Of a stretch of DNA of 9,635 nt, positions 1 through 5,628 are shown piece by piece. Under the pieces are notes generated by a model. That model was not told the DNA's origin. It did no database searches and was given only the letters and a program-made list of their open reading frames with translations. The first letter of the stretch is position 1; every line of letters starts with the position of its first letter. Source of the stretch: Bacillota bacterium. GTDB taxonomy: Bacteria > Bacillota > Sulfobacillia > JAJZYS01 > JAJYTV01. The position numbers were made by a program, and so were the translations under genes. The stretch covers positions 1 through 9,635 of the forward strand of contig JAJYNV010000330.1 of assembly GCA_021786135.1 (NCBI GenBank). The letters are read 5' to 3'.

Positions 1-62
1 CCGCCTTCATCGATTTCCTTCTTGGCGGGACCACCTTCGCGTCAGGGCTCCGCAGACTGTAC

Positions 63-905
63 TCAGAGCAGAGAGGAAAGCAGCCAGGCGTATCCTTCGA
101 GGTCGTAGTCGGGGCCCGGGTCGAGGTGGGGCGTGTGTTCGAATACCACCGTCAGTTCCTCTCGCGCCGCCTGCGCGACCTGGCAGAGTCGCAGCATGGT
201 GACGGCGTCGGGGTCGGTGGGATGGATCGGTCTCCAAAGGTACGGCTGCGTTGCGCGCTCAACCGCATGGACATGGAGGACGGACGTGCGTGCGGCGAAG
301 GGAGCGAAGGCCCGTACGGGGTCGAGCTCGAGCGCCTCGCAGGCTAGGACCCAGTCGCCCGTGTCGACGCAGAAGGTGCCTCCTTGGAGATCCAGGAAGT
401 CGTCCGGCGCGGCGAGGAAGTAGGCTAGGACGCCGGGATCCCGCTGTAGCCCGAGCTTGAGTTCGAGCGCAAGGGGCAGGTCGTGTGCGAGCGCGAGCTC
501 GGCGAGGAAGTCCACGGTCCCTTGGGCAATCGCTCTCGCCTCGCGCTCCGGCAGGCTGTGCGAGGGAAGCCAGGGGGCATGCACGAGCGCATAGGAAGCG
601 TGACGCCTCGAGCCGGTCGCCATATCCTCGCGCAGATAGCGCTCCTCCTCGGCCGACAGCCCTGAGGGAGCCACGGGCACGCGGCGTGGCCGAGAGCGCC
701 AGAGCGGCATGTGCATGGCCCAGGCGATGCCTTGCGCGGCAACCGCGGCGAGCACTGTCTCAAGGTCTTTCGGCGACGACAGGCCGCCGATCTCGATCGC
801 GCCGATGTCGGGCCACATCATGCGAGGAAGTTGGCTCACATCGCTCATGACGATGGCACCGAGGTGGCAACCGTGAGATTGCAGGGCAAGTTGGGACACC
901 TCCAC
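63..905 (-). CDS. TIM-barrel sugar phosphate isomerase/epimerase-like protein
   Basis: The 280-residue product looks like a xylose-isomerase-like TIM barrel (AP endonuclease 2 / sugar isomerase superfamily). Successive strand ends carry likely metal or substrate residues: IEIGG (E38), AMHMPLW (H65), LVHAPW (H109), ALELK (E148), CVDTGD (D181, D184), VLHVHAVE (H211, H213) and VVFEHT (E256, H257). This order of E, H, E, D, H and E at strand ends is what the family uses to bind a divalent metal. The protein has no signal peptide and no hydrophobic segment, so it is cytoplasmic. The substrate cannot be told from sequence; relatives include sugar epimerases, inosose-type enzymes and endonuclease IV. 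The first beta strand (LGAIV, 15-19) is close to the N-terminus, so the GTG at 905 or a second GTG at 899 is needed; neither has a well spaced Shine-Dalgarno sequence. It starts 13 bases after the DUF347 gene and is probably co-transcribed with it. Confidence 0.8.
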   Translation of the reverse strand: MEVSQLALQSHGCHLGAIVMSDVSQLPRMMWPDIGAIEIGGLSSPKDLETVLAAVAAQGIAWAMHMPLWRSRPRRVPVAPSGLSAEEERYLREDMATGSRRHASYALVHAPWLPSHSLPEREARAIAQGTVDFLAELALAHDLPLALELKLGLQRDPGVLAYFLAAPDDFLDLQGGTFCVDTGDWVLACEALELDPVRAFAPFAARTSVLHVHAVERATQPYLWRPIHPTDPDAVTMLRLCQVAQAAREELTVVFEHTPHLDPGPDYDLEGYAWLLSSLL

Positions 906-918
906 AGGCGGCAGTGGT

Positions 919-1707
919 CTAGTCCGCGGCCACTTCGCTCTGGATGTCGTTGCGCCTCAGGCTCAGATAGGCCACCAAGGCAACGATGAAGGCGGTGAGA
1001 ACACCGCTGACGATGGCCCGGTTGATGCCGAGGCCGCCTGCGACGGGCGGCATGCCGAACCAGTCCGCGAAGGACGCGCCCAGGGGACGGGTGAGGACGT
1101 AGGCGAACCAGAAGGAGAAGACCCCGTTCCAGCGCAGCAGACGGCCGCCGATCAACGGCACGGCGAAGAGAAGAGCGAACATCACGCCAGAGGCCAGGTA
1201 GCCAAGGCGCAGGGTGTTGGCGGTCATGTCGCCGGTGGCCGTGCCGAGGGCGAACGTGGCCATCACGGTTGCCCAGTAGAAGAATTCGCAGCGACGCGTG
1301 TTGATGCTGTGGATCGAGAGTGTTCCTTCACTTCGGTACCAGACCACGAAAAGGGCAGCTAGCGCGATGGCGAAGGCCGCACTCGTCACGGTGTAGGGGA
1401 TGCCCAGCACAATGTGCGCGGCGTCCGCGGCCATCGTGCCGAAGACGGCCACCATCGTGACCGTGACCCAGTAAATCCACGCCACGTAGCGGCGGGCGGC
1501 AAACTGGACGGCTAGGGCGGCCATGAGCGCGACGCCGCCAAGGGTGACAGCCAGGTAAGGATTCATGTGGTAGACAAGATAGTCGGACGTGGATTCGCCC
1601 ATGGCCGTCGTGAGCACCTTGACGATCCAGAAGTACGCGGTGATTTCCGGCACTTTGGAGAGCATGGTGGGGCGACGGCGATACGGTGCGGCAGCGAGGG
1701 GCTTCAC
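919..1707 (-). CDS. DUF347 (COG4705) four-repeat integral membrane protein
   Basis: The 262-residue product is a polytopic membrane protein of the DUF347 / COG4705 family, whose function I cannot state. The family is built from four tandem repeats of two membrane helices with a conserved Trp. Here all four are visible with identical internal spacing, W-x9-G-x4-D: W27/G37/D42, W80/G90/D95, W145/G155/D160 and W200/G210/D215. Eight helices are expected. The acidic residue and small residues inside the helices suggest a transport path, but that is inference. The open frame extends upstream to 2079, where it overlaps the DUF2785 gene and is Arg/Pro-rich and non-homologous. The best start is GTG at 1707, six bases after a GAGGAG; the ATG at 1665 has no ribosome binding site, although similarity to the family begins only just after it (LSKVPEITAYFW). 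The TIM-barrel gene follows closely in the same direction. Confidence 0.88.
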   Translation of the reverse strand: MKPLAAAPYRRRPTMLSKVPEITAYFWIVKVLTTAMGESTSDYLVYHMNPYLAVTLGGVALMAALAVQFAARRYVAWIYWVTVTMVAVFGTMAADAAHIVLGIPYTVTSAAFAIALAALFVVWYRSEGTLSIHSINTRRCEFFYWATVMATFALGTATGDMTANTLRLGYLASGVMFALLFAVPLIGGRLLRWNGVFSFWFAYVLTRPLGASFADWFGMPPVAGGLGINRAIVSGVLTAFIVALVAYLSLRRNDIQSEVAAD

Positions 1708-1713
1708 CGAATA

Positions 1714-1719
1714 CTCCTC
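1714..1719 (-). promoter_or_regulatory. Ribosome binding site that sets the DUF347 start
   Basis: On the minus strand this reads GAGGAG, with six bases (TATTCG) before the GTG at 1705-1707. It favours the GTG over the internal ATG at 1663-1665, which is preceded by a pyrimidine-rich stretch without any purine box. It also rules against the much longer upstream open frame. Confidence 0.65.
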
Positions 1720-1773
1720 TCCGCGGCGGTCTCGGCGGCTTGACGGCTGTGGCTTGCATGCGGTGCCTATAAG

Positions 1774-1802
1774 GATATACCGCTCAGGTGGGCTGTCGCC
1801 AA
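1774..1802 (-). promoter_or_regulatory. Candidate sigma-70-type promoter of the DUF347 gene
   Basis: On the minus strand a TTGGCG (1797-1802) is followed by a 17-base spacer and TATATC (1774-1779). The -35 matches the consensus at three of six positions and the -10 at four of six, with ideal spacing. It lies in the 155-base gap between the DUF2785 stop and the DUF347 start, so transcription would begin about 60 bases before the GTG. This suggests that DUF347 and the TIM-barrel gene form their own unit. No riboswitch-like fold was recognised in the leader. Confidence 0.4.
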
Positions 1803-1862
1803 GAAGTTTCACGCTTGGGCGCAATGCTTTGCTGGATGGAAATGCAGCGGACTTTGGCGCCG

Positions 1863-2717
1863 CTACTGGCCGTAGAGCGACGTCCCGATCGCGCGGATGG
1901 TGACCAGGACGGACTGTAGGGCATCCTCGCGGAGCGGTGGCGGGTTTTGCGTCCACAGCATCTGGAGATAGAGGCTGCGCAGGAAGCTCTTCACGTTGAG
2001 GTAGGCCCGCGCCCCCGACTCCCCGGCTGACGCAGCGCGCCAGTCGCCACCCTCCGTGGGATGCAGGAAGGAATCGCACCAGGCGACTATGTCCGCTTCC
2101 TGGATCTCGGGACGGCGGAGGAGAGCGAGACAGGCGAAAGCGAGGCGCTCGTCCTCTTCATAGATGAACACCTGCCCCTGAGGACGGAGAACCCGCTCCG
2201 CAGTGGCCGCCAGGATGCTGCGCAACAGGGCCGCATCGGTGGCCGGGTGTAGGGCGACGGCCCCAAGGCAGTCTGCGGTGTGGGCCGCTGCATGCGCCCA
2301 GCCGCGACCTGGCACAAAGCCCCGCTCATCGCGCTCGAGGCGAAGGTAACGGGCGGCTTCAGCCGCCCAGGCCCGCACGCGATCTGCGGGCAGGCCTGGC
2401 TCACGTGCGTCGAGCGCGACGATCTCCCCGAGAATGAGCACCGAGAAGGCGCGCAGAAAGACGCTGTCCGATGCCTGTGCACCGAGGCCGACTGTGAGGC
2501 TGCTGGCCATGTGCTCACCCATGGCCAGCAGGGCCTGTGAATCATAGCGCCCTTCGCTCACCCAGGTGGCCAGCGTCGCATAGGCGATGTCGTCCCTGAG
2601 TTCGCCGTCGGGCGAGCCCAGCATCGTGAGGAGCTCATCTGTCAGTGCGGCGAGGTCTGCCCCTGCCGGCAACCGATATCCCTGTGCTCGGATAGCGGTC
2701 CAGAAGTTCCGGTTCAT
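1863..2717 (-). CDS. DUF2785 domain protein
   Basis: The 284-residue product matches the DUF2785 family over its whole length. The landmarks, in order, are LGSPDGELRDDIAY (33-46), DSVFLRAFS (84-92), RYLRLERDERGFVPG (123-137), GWAHAAAHTAD (139-149), EDERLAFA (188-195) and NVKSFLRSLYLQM (241-253). The protein is mostly alpha-helical with paired-helix character, cytoplasmic, with no signal peptide or membrane segment. The biochemical role of the family is unknown to me; the conserved His and Asp residues in the GWAHAAAHTAD segment look like a functional centre but this is inference. The start at 2717 is supported by AGGAG (2725-2729) seven bases upstream. It lies 226 bases after the DUF4097 gene in the same direction, and its ATG overlaps the stop of a possible small ORF by four bases. 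Confidence 0.87.
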   Translation of the reverse strand: MNRNFWTAIRAQGYRLPAGADLAALTDELLTMLGSPDGELRDDIAYATLATWVSEGRYDSQALLAMGEHMASSLTVGLGAQASDSVFLRAFSVLILGEIVALDAREPGLPADRVRAWAAEAARYLRLERDERGFVPGRGWAHAAAHTADCLGAVALHPATDAALLRSILAATAERVLRPQGQVFIYEEDERLAFACLALLRRPEIQEADIVAWCDSFLHPTEGGDWRAASAGESGARAYLNVKSFLRSLYLQMLWTQNPPPLREDALQSVLVTIRAIGTSLYGQ

Positions 2718-2896
2718 GGCTTCACTCCTGGCAAGAGTTCAAGGTGGACGCTCATGGGGCGAATAGGCGGCTGCGCACCACCAGGACACGCCCGGGAAAT
2801 CCAGGGCGCTGCCCGGCGGTGCGTCGGAATCCAGCCAGGACGGCCCGCCTCGAGCTTGGCGACCGCCTCCGCGATCGGACACGAGGCATCGATCAC
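2714..2896 (-). CDS. Possible small ORF of unknown function
   Basis: A 60-codon frame starts at GTG 2896 and stops at TGA 2714-2716, sharing an ATGA with the DUF2785 start, as in translationally coupled genes. Its first third has almost only G or C at the third codon position (IVIDASCPIAEAVAKLEAG) and would form an amphipathic helix; the second half is Pro/Arg-rich and less convincing. The same frame is open further upstream, across the end of the DUF4097 gene. There is no Shine-Dalgarno box before the GTG. I do not recognise the protein. It may be a genuine small gene, the remnant of a longer one, or simply an open frame in GC-rich intergenic DNA. Confidence 0.25.
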   Translation of the reverse strand: MIDASCPIAEAVAKLEAGRPGWIPTHRRAAPWISRACPGGAQPPIRPMSVHLELLPGVKP

Positions 2897-2943
2897 GATG
2901 TTCGCGGCCGCGCGGAGGAGCGGCCAGGTGGTGTGGCAGGGTT

Positions 2944-3894
2944 TCAGAGGCCGCTCCGGTTCGTCGACAGATGCCGGCCGCGTGTGATGCGCACATCACC
3001 GGTCATGGTGCGAATCTCCAGTGCAACGAGAGGGCCTTCTGCCGTGGCCCTATTGGTCTCCAGCTCCGGTGAGAGGGGAATGTCCGACTCAAGGTCACCT
3101 GTGTGCGTATGGGCGTCTACCGAAACGCTGGACCCTGGTGACACTCCGACTGTGACATCGCCCGACATGGTTTCGATGAAGACTTTTCCCTCACGTACGG
3201 ATTCGATGTCCACATCCCCTGAACGGGATTCGAGGCGGCATGCGCCATAGACCTCCCGTACGGTGAGATCGCCGGAAGCGCTGCTCCCCTCGAGCGTTCC
3301 TGCCGCCCTCTCGACCTCAATATCGCCTGAGGCCGTGCGCAGGCGTCCGCCGAGTTCGGTGCTGCCGAGGTCGAGATCGCCAGACTCGGATTCCAGGGTG
3401 AGCAGACCGGCCGCACGGATGACCGAGATGTCCCCCTTGGCCGAACGGGCCTTGAGGGCTGCATCGGCTCGGAACACAGCTACGTCGCCGCTTGCGGTGG
3501 CGAGCGACAGGTCGCCCGCGGCATGCTCGACGCGCACGTCGCCTGAGGCGGTCAGGACCTTGCCACCGGCGAAGCGCCCTTCCGCTGACACATCGGCTGT
3601 GGAGGACTCGATGTCAAGCCAGGTACCTTCCGGCACCTTCACGAGTACGGCGATCTCCTGATCCCCTTGCCAAAGCCTCCGCGCTGGCGATGGGACATCG
3701 ACGATCACCCGGTACTCTCCCGCTTCCTCCGTGCATTCCACGCGTGCAGCCGCGGCCTGCTCCTCGGAGATGCGGGTGAGGGCCCGCACCTGTACTTCGG
3801 TCGTCGCCGCGTCGTGCGACGCGATGCCGATCTCCCCGCACGCATTCCGCACCGCGAGACGTACGATTCCGGGTGTTGCGAACGTACGAACCAT
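2944..3894 (-). CDS. DUF4097 beta-strand repeat (putative adhesin-type) protein
   Basis: The 316-residue product belongs to the DUF4097 beta-strand repeat family. An N-terminal segment of beta strands (FATPGIVRLAV) leads into a solenoid in which ASGD, ESGD, RSGD, MSGD or HTGD recurs. The Asp of this motif is at residues 101, 119, 137, 155, 173, 191, 209 and 227, exactly 18 apart, then more loosely at 246, 267 and 300. There is no signal peptide, membrane helix or wall-sorting motif, so despite the 'adhesin' label of the family this copy is expected in the cytoplasm. The frame is open to a GTG at 3921, but the ATG at 3894 is preferred because GGAGG lies seven bases before it. It follows the HicB-like gene by 23 bases, a pairing I recall as common in actinobacteria. 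The molecular role is unknown. Confidence 0.85.
   Translation of the reverse strand: MVRTFATPGIVRLAVRNACGEIGIASHDAATTEVQVRALTRISEEQAAAARVECTEEAGEYRVIVDVPSPARRLWQGDQEIAVLVKVPEGTWLDIESSTADVSAEGRFAGGKVLTASGDVRVEHAAGDLSLATASGDVAVFRADAALKARSAKGDISVIRAAGLLTLESESGDLDLGSTELGGRLRTASGDIEVERAAGTLEGSSASGDLTVREVYGACRLESRSGDVDIESVREGKVFIETMSGDVTVGVSPGSSVSVDAHTHTGDLESDIPLSPELETNRATAEGPLVALEIRTMTGDVRITRGRHLSTNRSGL
3154..3609 (-). repeat. Tandem 18-residue (54-base) coding repeats in the DUF4097 gene
   Basis: This covers residues 96-247 of the DUF4097 protein. Nine successive copies of a T/S-x-S-G-D-hydrophobic unit occur, the first eight at exactly 18 residues per turn (Asp 101 to 227). The DNA copies have diverged, so the repeat is visible in protein rather than as DNA identity. 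It predicts a regular beta-helix with one turn per 18 residues. Confidence 0.75.
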
Positions 3895-3901
3895 GCTGCC
3901 G

Positions 3902-3906
3902 CCTCC
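3902..3906 (-). promoter_or_regulatory. Ribosome binding site that sets the DUF4097 start
   Basis: On the minus strand this reads GGAGG and is followed by seven bases and ATG at 3892-3894. It supports the internal ATG rather than the upstream GTG at 3919-3921, which overlaps the HicB-like stop codon but has no purine box. Confidence 0.65.
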
Positions 3907-3917
3907 AGTCATAGAGA

Positions 3918-4370
3918 TCACGCCTTGCCGAAGCCGCTGAGGTAGCGCCCGCTGGGGCGGGCACGGCGACCTAGCGTCTCGGAAAGTTGCGTCACAACCC
4001 AGGTGTTGAGGGATACGCCCCCGGCCTCGGCCGCCCGCTCCGCCTGTTCCTTGAGAGATTGAGGCAACCGCAGTGTGAGCCGGGCCGGCTCGCTGTCGTC
4101 GAACCGGGATGGCGGAGCCTCGAGCGAGGTGTCGATGTACAGCAGCTCCGGTGTATCGGGCGAGGTCAGGCGCACCTCAACCCTTCCCGACGGGAGAGCC
4201 TGTGAGAGCTCAGCCGACAGTTCGGTCACCAGGTTCAGCAGGCGCATCGACACTACGGTGGAGCTCACCGAAACCAAGCGGGCCATCGGCTCTGCCAGAC
4301 TGGGATCGATGGCGCGGGCGGTGGCAACCAGATCCTCGAGCAATTGCTGGGTCACAGATGACATCTTCAT
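3918..4370 (-). CDS. HicB-like ribbon-helix-helix regulator (orphan antitoxin type)
   Basis: The 150-residue product has an N-terminal helical region (about 4-57) and a ribbon-helix-helix domain near the C-terminus. The DNA-contacting strand is ARLTLRLP (96-103), helix one QSLKEQAERAAEAGG (104-118) and helix two SLNTWVVTQLSETLG (120-134). The tail GRYLSGFGKA recalls the short conserved tail of actinobacterial proteins annotated as HicB family antitoxins. No HicA-like toxin gene lies on either side; the partner downstream is DUF4097 instead, so the job is probably transcriptional regulation rather than toxin neutralisation. The start is ATG 4370, with a second ATG two codons in. No Shine-Dalgarno exists, and the predicted -10 box ends six bases before the ATG, so the mRNA may be leaderless. 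Two palindromes cover this start and promoter, which suggests autoregulation. Confidence 0.82.
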   Translation of the reverse strand: MKMSSVTQQLLEDLVATARAIDPSLAEPMARLVSVSSTVVSMRLLNLVTELSAELSQALPSGRVEVRLTSPDTPELLYIDTSLEAPPSRFDDSEPARLTLRLPQSLKEQAERAAEAGGVSLNTWVVTQLSETLGRRARPSGRYLSGFGKA

Positions 4371-4395
4371 GACGTCATAATGACGTCATTGTGAC
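4358..4395. promoter_or_regulatory. Phased palindromic operator, probably for the HicB-like protein
   Basis: Two perfect 10-bp palindromes ATGACGTCAT lie at 4369-4378 and 4380-4389, with one base between them, giving 11-bp centre spacing. The same phase continues on both sides with half-sites ATGAC at 4358-4362 and TGAC at 4392-4395. The array covers the -10 box and first codons of the HicB-like gene. Ribbon-helix-helix regulators typically bind short palindromic subsites cooperatively at about one helical turn, so binding by the adjacent HicB-like protein is a fair inference. It could also affect the divergent ABC transporter genes. Confidence 0.6.
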
Positions 4396-4405
4396 AAAAA
4401 ATCAA
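4377..4405 (-). promoter_or_regulatory. Promoter of the HicB-like/DUF4097 operon
   Basis: On the minus strand TTGATT (4400-4405) is followed by 17 bases and CATTAT (4377-4382), each matching the sigma-70 consensus at four of six positions. Six bases later comes the ATG at 4368-4370, so transcription would begin at or within a base or two of the start codon. The -10 box is embedded in the palindromes, so a bound repressor would block it. Confidence 0.5.
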
Positions 4406-4425
4406 GTCAGTCCGGCGATTTTCTA

Positions 4426-4451
4426 AGGCAGCCTCCTCCCTGAGGCTGCCT
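4426..4451. repeat. Perfect 10-bp inverted repeat in the divergent intergenic region
   Basis: AGGCAGCCTC (4426-4435) pairs perfectly with GAGGCTGCCT (4442-4451) around a six-base loop. No run of T follows on either strand. It lies upstream of both divergent genes, where a terminator is not needed, so it may be a protein-binding site or a hairpin in a long ABC leader transcript. The role is undecided. Confidence 0.45.
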
Positions 4452-4685
4452 GACCCATGGCGAGGCAACGCAATACCGGTCGAGAGCTTGCCGCGCGCAT
4501 CGAACCGTGCAGGCGGTATCATCCGGCAACACGAATTGGATCCTTGATCTCTGCCGTACGATGACAAGAGACACCGGGGTGCCTCGCCTTTGGACCGAAG
4601 GCGGGCCTCGGTGGTCGGCCGCTGTGACAGTCTGGTGAACCCTTTGCCTGGAAAGTGCAAGTGCGTCTGGATCGGAAGGCTATCT
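4452..4685. other. Non-coding leader upstream of the ABC transporter
   Basis: This is the rest of the 328-base space between the divergent genes. I see no convincing plus-strand promoter or gene. A weaker hairpin, CGCCTT (4585-4590) with AAGGCG (4598-4603), is the only other structure noticed. Open frames crossing it on both strands are antisense or short and have no recognisable product. Confidence 0.4.
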
Positions 4686-4690
4686 GGAGG
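4686..4690 (+). promoter_or_regulatory. Ribosome binding site that sets the ABC ATPase start
   Basis: GGAGG is followed by eight bases and GTG at 4699-4701. The upstream in-frame GTG at 4690 overlaps the GGAGG itself and cannot use it, so 4699 is preferred. Confidence 0.65.
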
Positions 4691-4698
4691 TGCCCGAA

Positions 4699-5628
4699 GT
4701 GGATGCGAACGCGATCGAGTGTCGCGGTCTGTCGCGAAGTTTCCGTGCACGTGCGGCGGTGAAGGATCTTACATTCGAGGTACCTGCGGGTAGTGTGTTC
4801 GGCTTTCTCGGACCGAACGGAGCCGGCAAGACGACGACCGTGCGGCTGATGCTCGGCATCCTGCGCCCCACCCGAGGCGAAGTGCGCGTGCTGGGCCTTG
4901 ATCCGATCGCCGACGGGGAGCGCGTGCGCGCTCAGTGCGGTGTCGTACTCGACCAGGTGGGCCTCTATGAGCGTCTGACAGCGCGCCAGAATCTCGAGTT
5001 CGCCGCTCGTGTCGCGCGCATGCCGGTGTCGGAACGCGACGGCCGGATTGACGCTGCGCTGCGCCGAGTCGATCTCCTGGACCGCGGAGATGACCGGGTG
5101 TCCGGCTTCAGCAAGGGCATGCGCCAGAAACTCGGCGTGGCGCGCGCACTTCTCACCGAGCCGCGCCTGCTGGTTCTGGACGAACCGACCGCCGGGCTCG
5201 ACCCGGAGAATATCGTCATGCTGCGCGAACTGCTCCTCTCCCTCGCAGAGGAGGGCGGTCGCACGATCTTCCTGTGCACACATCTGCTGGCGGAGGCGCA
5301 GAAGCTCTGCGACCGGGTCGCCATCCTGCAGCGCGGACAGCTCCTGGCGGTCGGCGAGCCCGGCGAGATCGCGGGGCGCAAAGGACCGAGCGTGCGCCTG
5401 CGGCTTGCGCGCATGACATCGGCGATCGCGGTTGGGCTGCCGGCGGGCCTGCACATGGAGGCGCTCGGGGGTGACGAATGGCGCTGCACGCTTGGCCAGG
5501 AAGAAGACGTGGAAAAGGTGGTGTCCGCCCTCGTCAACGCGGGTGTCGGCGTGCGCCAGGTGACGCCGGACACGCTCTCCCTCGAGGAAGCCTACCTGCA
5601 AGTGATCGGGGGCAATGCCGATGCTTGA
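4699..5628 (+). CDS. ABC-2 type transporter, ATP-binding subunit
   Basis: The 309-residue product is the ATPase of an ABC exporter of the CcmA/COG1131 type. The motifs are complete and in order: Walker A GPNGAGKT (38-45), Q-loop LDQ (Q86), a signature FSKGMRQKL (137-145) of the variant form usual in this subfamily, Walker B LLVLDEP (157-163), D-loop GLDP (166-169) and H-loop His195. About 80 C-terminal residues after the ATPase core form an accessory domain. It should sit on the inner face of the membrane and drive the permease encoded next, whose start lies inside the end of this gene. The exported substrate cannot be read from the sequence. It is divergent from the HicB-like/DUF4097 operon and shares its regulatory region, which suggests a joint function. 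GTG 4699 is the chosen start because of the spaced GGAGG. Confidence 0.93.
   Translation: MDANAIECRGLSRSFRARAAVKDLTFEVPAGSVFGFLGPNGAGKTTTVRLMLGILRPTRGEVRVLGLDPIADGERVRAQCGVVLDQVGLYERLTARQNLEFAARVARMPVSERDGRIDAALRRVDLLDRGDDRVSGFSKGMRQKLGVARALLTEPRLLVLDEPTAGLDPENIVMLRELLLSLAEEGGRTIFLCTHLLAEAQKLCDRVAILQRGQLLAVGEPGEIAGRKGPSVRLRLARMTSAIAVGLPAGLHMEALGGDEWRCTLGQEEDVEKVVSALVNAGVGVRQVTPDTLSLEEAYLQVIGGNADA

Noticed and set aside
1..62. Plus-strand open frame entering from the window edge
   Set aside because: The frame continues antisense through the TIM-barrel gene with no recognisable motif; 62 bases are too few to support a gene end.
1708..1862. Manganese (yybP-ykoY) or other riboswitch in the DUF347 leader
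   Set aside because: I looked for conserved riboswitch core motifs and stems and saw none; the leader after the candidate promoter is only about 60 bases.
1708..2079. N-terminal extension of the DUF347 frame up to 2079
   Set aside because: It overlaps the DUF2785 gene, is Arg/Pro-rich and non-homologous, and a well spaced GAGGAG marks GTG 1707 as the start.
4369..4389. TGACGTCA as a CREB-type element
   Set aside because: The match to the eukaryotic cAMP response element is coincidental in bacterial DNA; a ribbon-helix-helix operator explains the phased repeat better.
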